A stretch of 64,000 nucleotides of DNA, from NCBI GenBank assembly GCA_036898135.1, contig CM072515.1, positions 71,275,753 to 71,339,752 on the forward strand, given 5' to 3'. Source of the DNA: Oncomelania hupensis (taxonomy: Eukaryota > Mollusca > Gastropoda > Littorinimorpha > Pomatiopsidae). Position 1 is the stretch's first letter. Every line of letters begins with the position of its first letter. Both the position numbers and the translations under genes were made by a program. Below the pieces are notes generated by a model. The model was given only the letters and a program-made list of their open reading frames with translations, was not told the DNA's origin and ran no database searches. This document shows, piece by piece, positions 1-11,799 of this stretch.

Positions 1-143
1 GTCTTTATTAATTTCAGTGAGACAATTAGAACTTAGTGTTTTTTTGTCACACTGTATTTGGCACTTGCTAGTATTATAGCTGTATAGTCATTTATTGGAC
101 GTGTGATAGTTAAACTTTGGGGATTCGTGCTTTGTGACTTTTA

Positions 144-482
144 TTACGTTGACGTAGGGCGTGATTTTCGATGCCACCCTTTTGTTGCATCAAAGTAAAA
201 GTGTTGAACTTTCACCACCATCTTGCCTCGACCTTTATTGAACAATTGAACCCCTTGCGTGTTTGGGCTATCCCTTTCCACATCGCCCACACCGTATAAC
301 ACAGACTTGGTCTTGTATAATAACCTTTGTTGTAAGTTAACACTTGGAGAAAATGGAATTTGCCCGTAGAAGTTGGCAGGCAAAGTTTGCAAATTGGATG
401 ATAGATTGAAAACTGTCAATTTCTCCTGCTGCTTCTTCTTCTTCTCCTCAAAGTCCAAGGTCAGTCCCTCAACACAGTGCAT
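144..482 (-). CDS. Unrecognised open frame of 112 codons, doubtful
   Basis: An open frame on the minus strand with a lysine-rich stretch that comes from a short TTC/GAA tract near 430-455. Its first codons overlap the edge of the RTE fragment that begins near 452, so the start is not real. The downstream part (from the QTLPANFYGQIPF segment to the SRPTST end) has no low-complexity bias and could be a decayed piece of a mobile-element protein, but I recognise no domain. It is listed because nothing else explains 140-430. Confidence 0.15.
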   Translation of the reverse strand: MHCVEGLTLDFEEKKKKQQEKLTVFNLSSNLQTLPANFYGQIPFSPSVNLQQRLLYKTKSVLYGVGDVERDSPNTQGVQLFNKGRGKMVVKVQHFYFDATKGWHRKSRPTST

Positions 483-1062
483 TGCTTCAAATATTTAGGA
501 GCCAATTGTATCAGACAAGATAGGCAAACAACTGCTGCCCTGGCAAGGTTGAAACCCATTTGGAAAGACAAAACCATTCCAAGATAAGGCTGCTGCGCTC
601 CCTTGTCATCTCTATCTTCCTATACGCTTGCGAAACATGGACCCTCACAGCAGATCTTCAACGAAGAATACAAAGCATGAAGATGAGGTTATACAGAAGA
701 CTTCTGGGCATTTCCTATACTCAGCACATCACTAATGCCGAAGTCCGACATACCATCACACAAGCCATTGGACAACACGACGACCTGCTCACAGTGGTGA
801 AGAAACGGAAACTCCTATGGTCAGATCGCCAGATCATCAGGCTTGAAAAGACCATCCTGCAAGGCACAGCGCAAGGAGGTGGAAGAAGAAGGAGTGGACA
901 ACATTCGAATTCGAGAATGGACTGGCTTGACACTGAGCGAAGCCATAAGAGTTGCTGAGGACAGAGAAAGATGGAGTACGCTGGTTAGATCTGTGGTGCC
1001 ACAACGACTTCCGAGTTATAGGACAGGATAGGATAGGAGAGGATAGAATAGTATAGGATAGA
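452..1062 (+). mobile_element. RTE-clade LINE, 3' fragment with internal deletion
   Basis: This is the C-terminal tail of an RTE/BovB-like reverse transcriptase, the same family as the copies at 17.6, 39.5, 56.1 and 57.4 kb. It can be read in pieces: LLRSLVISIFLYACETWTL at 590-650, RRLLGISYTQHIT near 700, then KKRKL near 805. The frame breaks after that, and the conserved GRPKKRWEDNI region is spread over two frames at 865-935. Compared with the 39.5 kb copy, about 30 bases are missing near 512-530. The end carries the (GGATA)n tail (about 1020-1062) seen in every copy. It is 5' truncated and non-coding. Confidence 0.85.
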
Positions 1063-1084
1063 ATATGTCTTCTCGAATGGCCTT

Positions 1085-2095
1085 TGGTTTTAGCAGACGT
1101 TAATAAAATATACTACTACTACTCCTGCTGCTTCTTCTTCTTCTTCTTCTTCTTCTTGGTTTAAACAAATATTTTATTCAAGGAAAAACACATCATTACA
1201 AACAATGATTTACAGGATAGGCAACAAACGAGCTTATATAAGCCCACCATGTATAACAAATTCTACATAATAATTAAGTGACAGGCAACTAACTGATAGT
1301 TGCATATAAAGAAAGAAGAATACAATTTAAAAAAAAATATCATAAATTAATTAAACATAATAATATTTAGTAAATAATTACATGGAATATGCAGAATAAC
1401 AGGTAAAAATTCATGTTTATTCATTGTTTTTCTTCGGTTTTTTTTCCTTCTTTCACTTTTTAAAATTTCTTTCTTCCTTTTTTTTAAATCTTTTATCCTC
1501 GTTTGTTTTATTTTCTCTTTCAAGTTTCCTCTTCTAAACCTTTTTTTAAAATCTTGTGTACCTGCTGTTAGTTTTATCTAATTTTAGTCGGATGACTAAC
1601 TGAATTAAATAGTTCATTGCACGCGATACATGTATAATCCTGATTTATGTCATTTGAAATCATAGCTATTGGAGTTTCCACTGGTCGAAATTTCCACTGC
1701 CATGCATTCAGAACTTTGCAAAGTTTTGAACACTGAAATTCGTGTCATAGATTTTTTTTTTTTTTTTTTTTTTTTGGGGGGGGGGGGGGGGGTCAATCTT
1801 CCTATGTTTTTTAAATTCTTTTCTTTCCCTCTCTTTCATTCACTCTTACAAACCCCTTTTCCCATTCCTGTTTGAAGCCTTCTGTCTGTATCTGGTTTCC
1901 GTCTTTGAATTACTTTTCTTGCTTCTTATATTTGTCTGTCTTCCTTGGATTCTGAAAAGCTTTCTCGATATTTTGTTTTCATTCTAAACGCGGCGTGTAT
2001 TTTATGTTTTCTGTTCTTCTGTCGTTCTTAAATCTTCTTCTTTCTTTCTTTTTTCCATTTATTCTGAAAATGTTTCTTCTGAAAGTGTTTCTTCC
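1085..2095. other. Non-genic, pyrimidine-rich stretch
   Basis: I see no gene here. It contains a short TTC run (about 1132-1157), T/C-rich DNA from 1420, and a composite homopolymer at 1752-1792 of about 24 T followed by about 17 G. A second T/G block of the same form occurs at 3594-3621. Confidence 0.5.
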
Positions 2096-2211
2096 TTGTC
2101 ACGCGGCCTTCTTTTGATATTTTTCTGTCTGTCTGTCTGTATGTTTCTAGCTCTCTCTGTCTCTGTGTGTCTCTCCCTCAATCCCCCTCTCTCTTTGTCT
2201 CCCTCTATCTT

Positions 2212-2347
<136 letters not shown>

Positions 2348-2908
2348 GTTGTTTCATGGATTCTTCAGTATCATGGATGCACGGCTTTCGGCGAGAAGGC
2401 CCGAAGTTCTCTGCTTCCCGTCTTTTTTGGGCGTGTCTGTTCCAAACTTCCGGTTTCTGAATGGCGTACATGTTTTGATAGTGATATTTTGACCCTGTTG
2501 ACATGTCCGCCAAACGTCGCCCTCAGGGCAGTTGCTGCTGTTTCGCCGGTTGTACAGTCAGAAGCGGAATATGCAGAATGAGCCCTTAAAGCTGCCAGGT
2601 GATACAGATGCAGAGCATTTCTGAAATTTAAAAAAAAAAAGAAACGTGTACTATGATTACGGAATACCAACACGGCAACAGCATCTGTGCAAAACAAACG
2701 TAGGCCTACTTTTCTTCTTCGGTTTTGCACTTTCAAAACTGCTTGCTGACTGCCTGTAAAGTTTATATCGTACCTTGTAAACTAAAAGAAATAAGTCAAA
2801 AACAACGATAGATTAACTATATACACTACTAAAGTTACAAATGTATCATGAAAATGTCCATGATAAGAAATGACTACAATCTGGATCTCTACATTGCCTC
2901 GCAAGGGA

Positions 2909-3235
2909 GGCACGGTGGCCGAATGGTTAGAGCGTTGGCTTGCGGATCGGAAGGTCTCGGATTCGAGCCCAGGCCGGGGCATTGTGTTGTGTCCTTGGGT
3001 AAAACACTTTACTCCCGTTTCCTACTCCTTCGGATGAGAGTATAAACCGAGGTCTAGTCTGTGTCGCATACATTCCATCTTAACGGACTTTAAAGATCCT
3101 GACGATCATGTCCTAGACGGGTGAGTGCCGGTAACAAGAACACACCCAACATGCACCTTGGTAAAAAGTGCCATAATGACCAACACGATTGATTGTGGGC
3201 ATATACGGCAAGACGAAGTGACAATGAGTGAATGA
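2909..3235 (+). mobile_element. tRNA-derived SINE, family A
   Basis: The head is tRNA-like: GGCCGAATGGTTAGAGC (A box, about 2917) and ATTCGAGCCC (B box, about 2960). The body contains ACACTTTACTCCCGTTTCC and ends with the CCTAGACGGGTGAGTGCCGG block. The body is shared with the copies at 31138, 37721 and 33285 (+) and at 38935, 54935 and 56960 (-). The 3' part diverges from the longer copies after about 3165, so this is a shorter or rearranged variant. Confidence 0.85.
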
Positions 3236-3593
3236 CACGTCAATAGCGGTCTCTCCAATAGCGGCTATTTGCACAATCGAAAACATCAGGTTTCACATTT
3301 CAAAAATCGATGAAGAACATTAGATCTTTTACTTACACTTTTCTTCTTCGTTAGTACATAGAAATTTAGAAATAAAAACGTATCTACATGCCTCAACAAG
3401 GTCATCTAATTGGTCCATGGTTTGTACTTCCATGATGCGGACATATAAGACTTTCTGCAAGCGGAAATATCGAACACAAGGGCAAAACCACGTGACTTGG
3501 CTGCGAACTCCGTTAGTCATAGAAAGAAGGAGAGGTGTTTCCATAGTTTGTACTTCCATGGTTGTTTCAATATTTCTCCCTTTCTCAAAGTCC

Positions 3594-3621
3594 TTTTTTT
3601 TTTTTGGGGGGGGGGGGGGGG
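3594..3621 (+). repeat. Poly(T)-poly(G) composite tract
   Basis: About 12 T run directly into about 16 G, the same layout as at 1752-1792. Confidence 0.9.
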
Positions 3622-3654
3622 TTATTAATTTTTGTATTTATATAGGATTTAAAG

Positions 3655-3768
3655 CTTTGTTGCCCAGATGCTGGATCGAACACACACCTGTCAGGCGCCA
3701 TTGGTTGCTGGCTTGTGGACAAGGCAAGTTAGTCCCGCCTTAGCCCACTTGGCAACAACGCTCGTTAC
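3655..3768 (-). mobile_element. tRNA-derived SINE head, family D
   Basis: The reverse complement reads GCGTTGTTGCCAAGTGGGC (A box) through a GGTGTGTGTTCGATCCAGC-like B box to CATCTGGGC. It matches the plus-strand copy at 62287-62400 over about 110 bases. The spacing of the boxes is wider than in a normal tRNA, which suggests a long variable arm or a duplication. It is a SINE head, not a functional tRNA gene. Confidence 0.6.
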
Positions 3769-4167
3769 GCTTGTTACAGCGTACGTCGCTGTTGGTCTGA
3801 CTTTGTATGGGTCTGAAAAGGAGGAACGGAGAGCGTGAGGTGGGGAAGAGGGAGGGGGGTAAAGTGGAGGGGGGGGACGGAAGAGTATATAAGGTGGGTG
3901 TGGGTGGGGAGGCAGGAGGTGTGGGAGATGGAGAGGGTTGTTTGCTCAGCGGTCCAAGGTGTTAGGAAGACCCTGGCTTGCAGCGCGTGCGCCATACTTG
4001 CCTTGGGTTCGATCCTGAGGACAGAACCGAGAGTAACTCAATGAACTGCAAAGCGAGAACATTCACCACAATTAATGTGTGAGCTTTTTATATTTATGTT
4101 TCTTCTTCCACTTGCTTCTTCTTCTTCTTCTTCTTCTTCTTCTTCTTCTTCTTCTTCTTCTTCTTCT

Positions 4168-4229
4168 CTGGTCCTGATTTGGCTCAGAAGAGTCTGTTGG
4201 ACCTAAAGCTATAACCATGTAATGTAATG
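4168..4229 (+). mobile_element. LINE 3'-terminal hairpin tail between TTC tracts
   Basis: The segment starts GGTCCTGATTTGGCTC and ends GTTGGACCTAAAGC followed by an ATGTAATGTAATG tail. The GGTCC and GGACC ends are complementary and could form a stem. The same block occurs at 23640, 28312 and 32695 (+) and at 59950 (-). TTC microsatellite borders it on both sides (about 4114-4167 and 4230-4296). Confidence 0.7.
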
Positions 4230-4310
4230 TCTTCTTCTTCTTCTTCTTCTTCTTCTTCTTCTTCTTCCTCTTTCTTCTTCTTCTTCTCCTGCTCCTCTTC
4301 CTTCTCATTA

Positions 4311-4970
4311 GGTGGCCTGGTAGTTCAGTGGATAAGATGCTGGTTCCCTATGCCGAAGGTCGCGAGTTCGAATTACACTACACTACAATACAATACAATA
4401 TAACCTTATTGTCTGATGTTCATCACATACAGAAATTTGTCTTTGGCTCGTCGTCAGCAAGAAGCATGCAATATATCCATTTTATATGCACAACCAGCAG
4501 AGACACATTCATTTCTAATGGCACAGCAGCAACCTTAAATTCCAATCAAATACAGACATTCGCAATCTAAACCCCACATCAATAATAGCTAATAATTTTA
4601 CATTCATGCAAAAAAAGCACACACACCCACACGCACACCCACACACAAAATAATCTAATGACAGCACAAGTTCATTGTTGTCTTAAATTAAACTATACAT
4701 ATCATGGCCTATACATGATTATAATGGCAGTTCTTAAAAGGTAGAGGCATGACTAGAACATTGTACATTTACCTATACATCTATAGACAGTCAACAATCA
4801 ATTACATAATACAGTGCAGTAGCAACATTCTTAAAACATATTAGTAATAAAAAACACAGCAATGACACAACTGTGGGACGATCTTACGTGACTCAGGTAT
4901 GAGACTTTTCAGGACACCGAGGGTTTTCACGGAGTACTCCGGTTTCCTTCCTCGCTTTTATAATGGTATT
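4311..4970 (+). mobile_element. tRNA-Arg-like SINE, family C, split by a 490 bp repeat
   Basis: The head at 4311-4376 reads GTAGTTCAGTGGATAAGATGC, then TTCCCTATGCCGAAGGTCGC and GAGTTCGAAT. The body at about 4875-4970 contains CACCGAGGGTTTTC and ACTCCGGTTTCCTTCC. Head and body are contiguous in the minus-strand copy at 29975-30150, so the 4377-4865 segment is an insertion just after the B box. Confidence 0.7.
4377..4865 (-). mobile_element. Dispersed ~490 bp LINE-3'UTR-like repeat, copy 1
   Basis: It is the reverse complement of 11190-11690 over nearly its whole length. In the minus orientation it ends in CAATAAGGTTATATTG followed by (TTGTA)n, a polyadenylation-like signal plus a pentanucleotide tail, as expected for a retrotransposon 3' end. 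It contains no coding frame. A short AC-rich run lies at about 4618-4650. Confidence 0.75.
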
Positions 4971-5472
4971 GGATGCAGTTAATCTAAAATTTCGAAAATA
5001 GAAATTGATTTATATTCCGACTTCCGTAATAGTGATTCTTCAGACGCTGCGTGTTCTTGTCCTTCTTGATCATTTCTTCTTCTATTTGTTCTTGTTCTTA
5101 TTGTGCTTCTAATTTCATCATCATCACCATCATAATTATCGTCATTTTCTGTTTATCTTCCTCTTCTTCTTCTTCTTGTTAAACTTAATTTTGTTTAAAT
5201 TAAAAATGTCTTATGTCCCATCGGTAACTTCGCCAAATAATATAATTGAAGTGTAGAATTTACCTTAACTTTTATGTATGTATGTCTATCATTCCTCCTC
5301 TTTAATTCACGTTTTGCACCATAACAGGAAAATCAACAGTCGAGTAGCTTGGACGGGTGGTAAAATGTGTGAATATCGCGTAGGCGACAGTGACCACTTT
5401 CAATAAACTGCGGAGAAGAAGGAAACGAAGAAAAAACCAGAACAAGAAGTGCAGGGGCAGGAGCAGACAGAG

Positions 5473-5560
5473 GAGAAGAAGAAGAAGAAGAAGAAGAAGA
5501 AGAAGAAGAAGAAGAAGAAGGAGGAGGAGGAGGAGGAGAAGAAGAAGAAGAAGGAGAAAA
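5473..5560 (+). repeat. (GAA)n/(GGA)n microsatellite
   Basis: A purine-only tract: GAA repeats with a short GGA block near 5520-5537, then GAA again. Confidence 0.9.
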
Positions 5561-6289
5561 AGAATGTAGAGAAACGGGATTTTTCCGGTATTTTTTAATT
5601 AAAATTAATTTGTTTTTTTGGATTGGCTAAAATTCTTCAGCCAATGGGAGAAGGGACATTCCGCAATCAGGGCGTTGTTCACTCACTCAAATTCTGTGTA
5701 TGTCAGGCGACGTGGTCGTATGGGGTTGTGTCAGTGTGTAGGCCAGGAAAAAGGAGAAAGATTATAAAAGAAAAGAGAAATGAACTCTTGTATAAAAAGT
5801 AAAGAGGTAGAAGGCACTGAGAGTCTATTTGGAAGTGTGGATTCAGTGGGACTTTCTCTCTGGAAGTTGATAATTTTGTGCTGTAAAGATTACAGGTATT
5901 TATAATGTTTTTTTTATGATTGTAAAATGTCGGATAAGTATATTTTTGTATTGCATTTGTTGTATTGAAAGGTGGTGAGCTGTTGTCCACTAAGATAGAA
6001 TATTGAATTTTCATTGATGTAATAATATTATTAATTACGTGGGGCGATAGTTGTAGAGTAGTAGATAATGTAATATGAATGAAAGGCGTGAGCATGTTTG
6101 ATAGTAATTTTCATTCATGAAGTAATTACCTGGATATGAATAATAGTGGTGGAGGAAGGAAAGTGATGAACGCATACGAAACGGAAGTGGAAAAGTGAAT
6201 AAACAATGGGAGGTCAGCAAGGTTGAAACAAAAGAAGAATTATGAAATTATCAGAGTCAGAGAATTGACGTTTGTATAATGTATATCGT
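5561..6289. other. AT-rich stretch, no gene seen
   Basis: AT-rich DNA. The open frames in it are short and have no recognisable domain, signal peptide or splice context. Confidence 0.4.
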
Positions 6290-6817
6290 TGTAGCGGCCT
6301 ACTGGGAGCGGGAGTGACTGTATCCTCGCAGACCCGGGGTTGTCTTGGACAACAAAGTCAAGGCGTCCCGAGAGACATCGGAGAGGGTCAGCCTTACCTC
6401 TTTGCCTGACCAAAGACTACGGTATCGACTTCGGGTGGACTGGAGGTTAACGAGCGTTCCTCTGCCCGTCGACGTTCGTCTCTTGTTACTACGTTACTGG
6501 CAGCCAGTTCCAGCTTGTGCATAGACCCACCTCCCACTTCTAACGAGGTAGTGTGATCTTTTATGATTAATTTTGGGCCCGTGTAATATTATGAACACTA
6601 GTCGATATTGATTATTGAAGATAATTTAGTAGTTTGTAAAGTGATTTGTAATCACGTTGAGTTTGAATTGTGTGAACGTATGATGAGAGGTTTACTGGTA
6701 TTTAAGCAATGATGCCTGAGCTATGAGATTCATTTCATGAGAATAAATAGAGAGAATTGAAAGACAGTTTTCCCCGTCTTCTCTATTTCATTATATACAG
6801 TTCTCGTCTTCTTTACA
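6290..6817 (+). mobile_element. Possible LTR, weak
   Basis: The segment begins TGTAGCGGCC and ends TTCTTTACA, giving TGTA...TACA inverted ends. A GAATAAATAG polyadenylation-like signal lies about 70 bases before the end, as in LTRs. A TTGGCGTAGTC motif near 6855 resembles a primer-binding site but is about 35 bases too far from the proposed end. I found no second copy and no target duplication. It could also be ordinary intergenic DNA. Confidence 0.25.
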
Positions 6818-7439
6818 GCCCGGTCAAGCGTTTACCGGCCCTCGAGTGCTGACTTGGCGTAGTCAAACTGGTATGAGTCCAGTGTAGAGACTAAGAGAGA
6901 GAAACAATCGGACATGATTATAAGTATTAGAATATCCGTGTGAAAGAATTATAGTGAAAGTTTGATATAAATATTGTCATTTCTTTATATAAAGTTGAGA
7001 ACGTGGAACGTATATTTTGTGTTGGTGTTTGCCTGTGTTGAGAAGAGTCCGTACGTTTGTGGTAGTTAACAGAGTCTTGCACGCACGCTCATTTCGTTCT
7101 AGGAGTCAAATATATTTTGCATGCACTCAGATAGTGTAAACAGGCACCCACACTAAAATATCCATCCATTACAAAGAAGAAGAAGAAGAAGGACAGACCA
7201 AACAGTAACGTAGCTAATTGACGATTCAATCAACAAGGTAATCAAGAACACAACACACGAACGCACTATTTTTCCCCTTCTTTTTATTCTGTCCTGGTTT
7301 CCAAGCGCACTGAGCATGCTACTATGGCATGGAGAAAACCAGCTTCACAAGTGATCAAAATCAACGTCATACACGTACACACACAGGGTTTTGCGTTTGT
7401 AACAAATAGAGATGTGCACCTTAGAAATCAAATTTATAT

Positions 7440-7567
7440 TATTTATTATTGATGATTGTGCGTTTGTTATGTATGTAGGAGAGGTACTGTAATATGTGGG
7501 CGTGAATGTTGTTTGCGAATCGCCGCGCTTTGAATCTGATTTAGGACGAAAGCTCATACATAGCTTC

Positions 7568-7643
<76 letters not shown>
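7440..7643 (+). mobile_element. L2/CR1-like 3' tail fragment with (TTA)n
   Basis: The GCTTTGAATCTGATTTAGG block followed by CATACATAGCTTC and (TTA)n (7569-7643) is a diverged copy of the repeat at 29086-29339, whose equivalent text is GCTTTGAGCCTGATTGATT and then (ATT)n. Confidence 0.55.
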
Positions 7644-7645
<2 letters not shown>

Positions 7646-8920
7646 TTCCAAACGTATAGGCACTCACATAAAAGAACAACACAAAGTATTATAAAGAAAG
7701 ACACATCATTCTAGCGTGGACACATACTTATTTCAAAACACTACAAATACATTAAATTCAATCTTACTTCATTTACATAATGATTCAAGTAAAACGTAAG
7801 TTAACATTAGTTCAAATATTCCAATGCGAAAAAGAAACATAACCAACGTTTATCGGTATTTTGTAAATTTCCTTTTTCGGTACATTACATATCAACAGTA
7901 ACAACAGCACAATTCATTTCGCCCAAGTACTGGATGATGGTTGGGCAAAACATGGACCATAAGCTGACAGTCAAAAATTTGAATAAATGAGAATAAATTA
8001 ACTTGCACTATAATTGGATAACACAATTTTCAAATGTTAGCATTCGTGACGGTGGGCTCTATTGTTGCTGGGGTCTGCACAATGGAATGCTATTACCCAC
8101 TCGTCTTTCGTCTGCGGGATTCGGGCTAGTTAGATCGCCCTATGACTAATCTTAATACATTTATATGTTTAGCCAAGTCTGTGTGAGGATGGGGTTACAG
8201 AGATAGGGAGAAAAGTGTAATAGATTCACTGACACACTAGCTCTCGCACAGCTATGAAATATAGGTAGTCCAGCCACTTGTTAACAGTAAATATCACACA
8301 TTTATTTCCTCTACTCTATATTTAATTCTCTAATCACTACATTAACTTAAATGTCCAAAACGTAATATAGCTAGAATTAACTTAACAGTCCAAGATTCAC
8401 TTCAAGTAGTTCGCTCTTTGATGGGTCTATTCTGCTACTGTTCTCGATACTTGCTACTGTCTCATCAATGGGCTTTGTTCTTGTTTTGCCTAATGTTCTT
8501 TTTTCTGGAAGATTGGACTACCGCACAGTCCCTATAAATCAGTGTTCGTGCACTTCTTCTATGGAACTTAGCTGTATCGTTGAGGTGCGGTGCTGTTGTC
8601 TCCTCGTCTCGTTTGTTGACTACTGAGCTATCAGAGCTCAGTGCTTGATGCTCCTTTTGCAGGCCTCAGGTCCGGGATGACTCTCAATGGGGTCTATCTC
8701 CTGCCGCGGACCAAGCCTGCTCGTCTGCAAAACATAAGACGAGTTTCTGCAACGCCTTGCTTACAAAGGAAGTGCAGAGCGTCTCACTGTTGGAAGAAAC
8801 AGCCCTCAACGAGATCGCATCCACTTATACAGATAAGAGACGAACAATCTTCTAAGTCCGTGGTTCATTGGAATTTCCAACATGATTCCTATATATACGT
8901 CATGGCTAAAATAAACACAG
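7644..8920. other. No gene recognised
   Basis: Mixed-composition DNA with no domain-bearing frame and no similarity to the other repeats here. A 96-codon open frame at 8641-8931 has no support. Confidence 0.4.
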
Positions 8921-8924
8921 GGAT

Positions 8925-9141
8925 AAGATAAGATAAGATAAGACAACTTTATTATCTTTTACAAGAAATTACATTGTGGTGTACAATTACAATCAACAAG
9001 GAATAAACATCACAATAATAATAACAACAATCATAATGACAATGAGGATAAAAAATGCACAGTCACATATGAATAGAATTACAATTATGCATGCTAACAT
9101 TAAACGACAGCAAATGTGAAATGAGATTATTTTGGGCAAAC

Positions 9142-9179
<38 letters not shown>

Positions 9180-10065
9180 ACATACACACACACACACACA
9201 TGTCATTTATTAAGTAATGAGACAGCCTTTGGAATAAAACTGTTTTTCATTCTGAGAGTTCTGACCCTTGGTGTTTGGTAGCGCCTTCCAGAAGGCAGGA
9301 GCTGGAAGTGGTGCGCAAGCACATGAGTGCTATCCAGCACAAAGCAAATAGCTTTCCGCACAACACGTCTTTCATACAACACCTGCAGACTCTCTTGTTT
9401 CACTCCCACAACCCTCCCACAGACGTTCACTACTCGATCCAGAATACTTTTGTTTTTTACACACAAACTTCCATACCAGCAGATAAAAGAAAAGGTAAGA
9501 ACGGACTCAATAAAAGAAGAGTAAAAGGTCTGAAGGATGCGGCGACTGACTTGGAGATTTCGAAGTTTTTGAAGGCAGTAAATTCTAGACTGACATTTTT
9601 TGTGTATGGCCTGGGTGTTTGCAGTGAAGTTCAGTTTCTCGTCAATGATGGTTCCCAGGTATTTGTATTGGGTGACTCTCTCGACTGTAACACCATCAAT
9701 GACAAGGTCTGGAATGAGAGTGTTGTTTTTACGAAAGTCAATGACCAGTTCCTTAGTTTTCTTGACATTTAAGTCCAGATAGTTTTGTTTGCACCAGGAG
9801 CTGAACCTATCAACTGCAGAGAAATACACAGCATTTGAATTGGACAGGTCCACAAGGGCAGAGTCATCCGAGTACTTTATGACCGGTGAGGCATCAGTTC
9901 CTCTGCAGTCGTTTGTGTAGAGCGTGAAAAGTACCGGAGAAAGAACCGTACCCTGAGGAGCTCCTGTGGACGTTTGTTTGAGAGATGAGACAGCAGAGTG
10001 AAAGCGGACAACCTGAGATCTGGACACGAGGAAGTGAACGATCCACAGGACGAGTGTAAGGGAGA
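8925..10065 (-). mobile_element. Rex1/Babar-like LINE, 5' truncated
   Basis: The 3' half of a non-LTR reverse transcriptase. In order, the protein shows TGAPQGTVLSPVLFTLYTND (motif B), IKYSDDSALV (catalytic Asp pair, YSDD), LDLNVKKTKELVIDFRK, the YKYLGTIID thumb-region motif, and a C-terminal RTLRMKNSFIPKAVSLLNK end. The frame is open from about 10065 to the stop near 9203, so the copy is fairly young, but the motif A side and the endonuclease are missing. The 3' UTR includes an AC microsatellite (9146-9200), an AATAAAG signal and a (TTATC)n tail at about 8925-8945. The family signature, GAPQGTVLxPxLF followed by LYTxD, matches the copy at 13.9-15.4 kb. It cannot be autonomous. Confidence 0.8.
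9146..9200 (+). repeat. (AC)n microsatellite inside LINE 3' UTR
   Basis: An AC dinucleotide run in two blocks separated by a few bases. Confidence 0.9.
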
Positions 10066-10774
10066 AGTAATTAATAATATACAACTTCTCCGGTACAGCC
10101 ACTGGTCTGCAATAATACGGATGTGAGAATCTACAGTGGGTCCTCATGGTTTCTAAACCAGTCGCGTGGGTCAGCCACGTGGTCAAGCAAAACTGTACGA
10201 ACATTCACAATTATAAAACATGGCAAGACTTCACAAACATAATCCAACAATGATATCAATAATCGCGGTGAAACAAAAGATCGATCATTTACTTTTTTGA
10301 CAATGTCAGGCTATGTCTATACTGCGATGAATGAATTTCACCCATCACCTGCGTAGTCTTCTGAGAGAGCTTTCAGCGTGTGCGTCCTTCTCGGGTGAGG
10401 CTTAGACAAAGACTGAGGTACCTTAACGTAGTGGCCAGCTAAAGCCTGTGATATCCCATAATTCTTAACGCCTTCGCGGGGGCTGATGGATATAGGTCAG
10501 CTGGATTGATCCATGGCATACCTTAGCGAAAATTATCCCTACACATACTTAGAACAATCCTAACTTCTGTCGTTGGCTATTAATTGAATTTAATTTACAA
10601 AGGCCGAAGAAGAATAAACTTCTAGAGGTGTGAAGCCTTACTGCAGGGTCTAAACTAGCCTCTTGTGACAGCATTATTCAACGCCCTTCTCACCCCCCCT
10701 TTTTTTTCTCCAAATGAAATGAAACACCAACTGTCACTAGCTGCGTACTAGATCTAATACCTGTTTCTTTCATA
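10066..10774. other. No gene recognised
   Basis: Sequence 5' of the LINE junction. The open frame continues to 10204 but loses similarity to reverse transcriptase above about 10065. Nothing else is recognisable up to the RTE-like remnant. Confidence 0.4.
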
Positions 10775-11060
10775 CCCCTTGGCTTCTTGTTGACGTTGGG
10801 GCACCAGCAAAGATGTTGCCATCATTCTCCTCCATCAATCTCTGTCCACAACCGTTCTCTGGGATTCTGCAAAGCTCATCCCTGTCCACTCCTGGATGTT
10901 GTCCTCCCATCTCTAAGGCTGTATTCCTCTCTTGCGGCTTCCTGTGACTGTTCCTTGCAAGATAGGTTTCGCTTGTTTAGCGGAAAACGTGACCACATCA
11001 TGTAATCTTCCTTTTCTTGACGACTGTGAGGACATCGTCATGGGGTCCTCAATCAATTAC
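10775..11060 (-). mobile_element. Decayed RTE-like LINE fragment (C-terminal part)
   Basis: The reverse complement reads GPHDDVLTVVKKRKIT, a stop, CGHVFR, and then the GGQHPGVDRDEL region, matching the C-terminal order of the intact RTE frame at 17.6 kb but strongly diverged. It carries stops and frame changes. It belongs to a different RTE subfamily from the (GGATA)n-tailed copies. Confidence 0.6.
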
Positions 11061-11189
11061 CATTTCATTTATTGTCTATTCACACATTCAGGTGATATTA
11101 GACATTAATTAATAACAACAACAATATCAATCAAATCACAATGAAGAAACCTTATGAGATAGGCAACCTGCTCAGCTAGTTGGGTCCTT

Positions 11190-11388
11190 GCTGTGTATTT
11201 CATTACTAATGTGTTTTAAGACTGTTGCTACTGCACTGTATTATGTAATGGGTTGTTGACTGTCATCTATTTATAAATGGATTTAGAATGTTCTAGTAAT
11301 GCCTCTACCTTTTAAGCACTGCCATTATAATCATGTATAGGCCGTGATATGTATAGTTTAAGACAACAACTTGTGCTGTCATTAGATT

Positions 11389-11430
<42 letters not shown>

Positions 11431-11690
11431 TTCTCTGCGTGAATGTAAAATTATTAGTTATTATTGATGTGGGGTTTAGATTGTGAATGTCTGTATTATA
11501 TTGGAATTTAAGGTTGCTGCTGTGCCATTAGAAATGAATGTGTCTCTGCTGGTTGTGTATATAAAATGGATATATTGCATGCTTCTTGCGTACGACGAGC
11601 CAAAGACAAATTTCTGTATGTGATGAACATCAGACAATAAAGTTATATTGTATTGTATTGTATTGTATTGTATTGTACTGTATAGTATAA
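11190..11690 (+). mobile_element. Dispersed ~490 bp LINE-3'UTR-like repeat, copy 2
   Basis: An inverted partner of 4377-4865. It holds a (GT)n run at 11392-11429 and ends CAATAAAGTTATATTG then (TATTG)n at about 11640-11680, a retrotransposon-type 3' end. It separates two pieces of an RTE-like remnant (10775-11060 and 11800-12035). Confidence 0.75.
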
Positions 11691-11799
11691 CAAAATGGAA
11701 TGAATGGGGAAGAGGGATTTAACACCAAACTATAAACGTCTACCAATAGGCGTCATTGCAATAATTTTCACAATTGCTGTTATATGTGAATGATGTAAT

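Noticed and set aside
9275..9772. A 165-codon plus-strand frame
   Set aside because: Antisense of the Rex1-like reverse transcriptase; it has no independent features.
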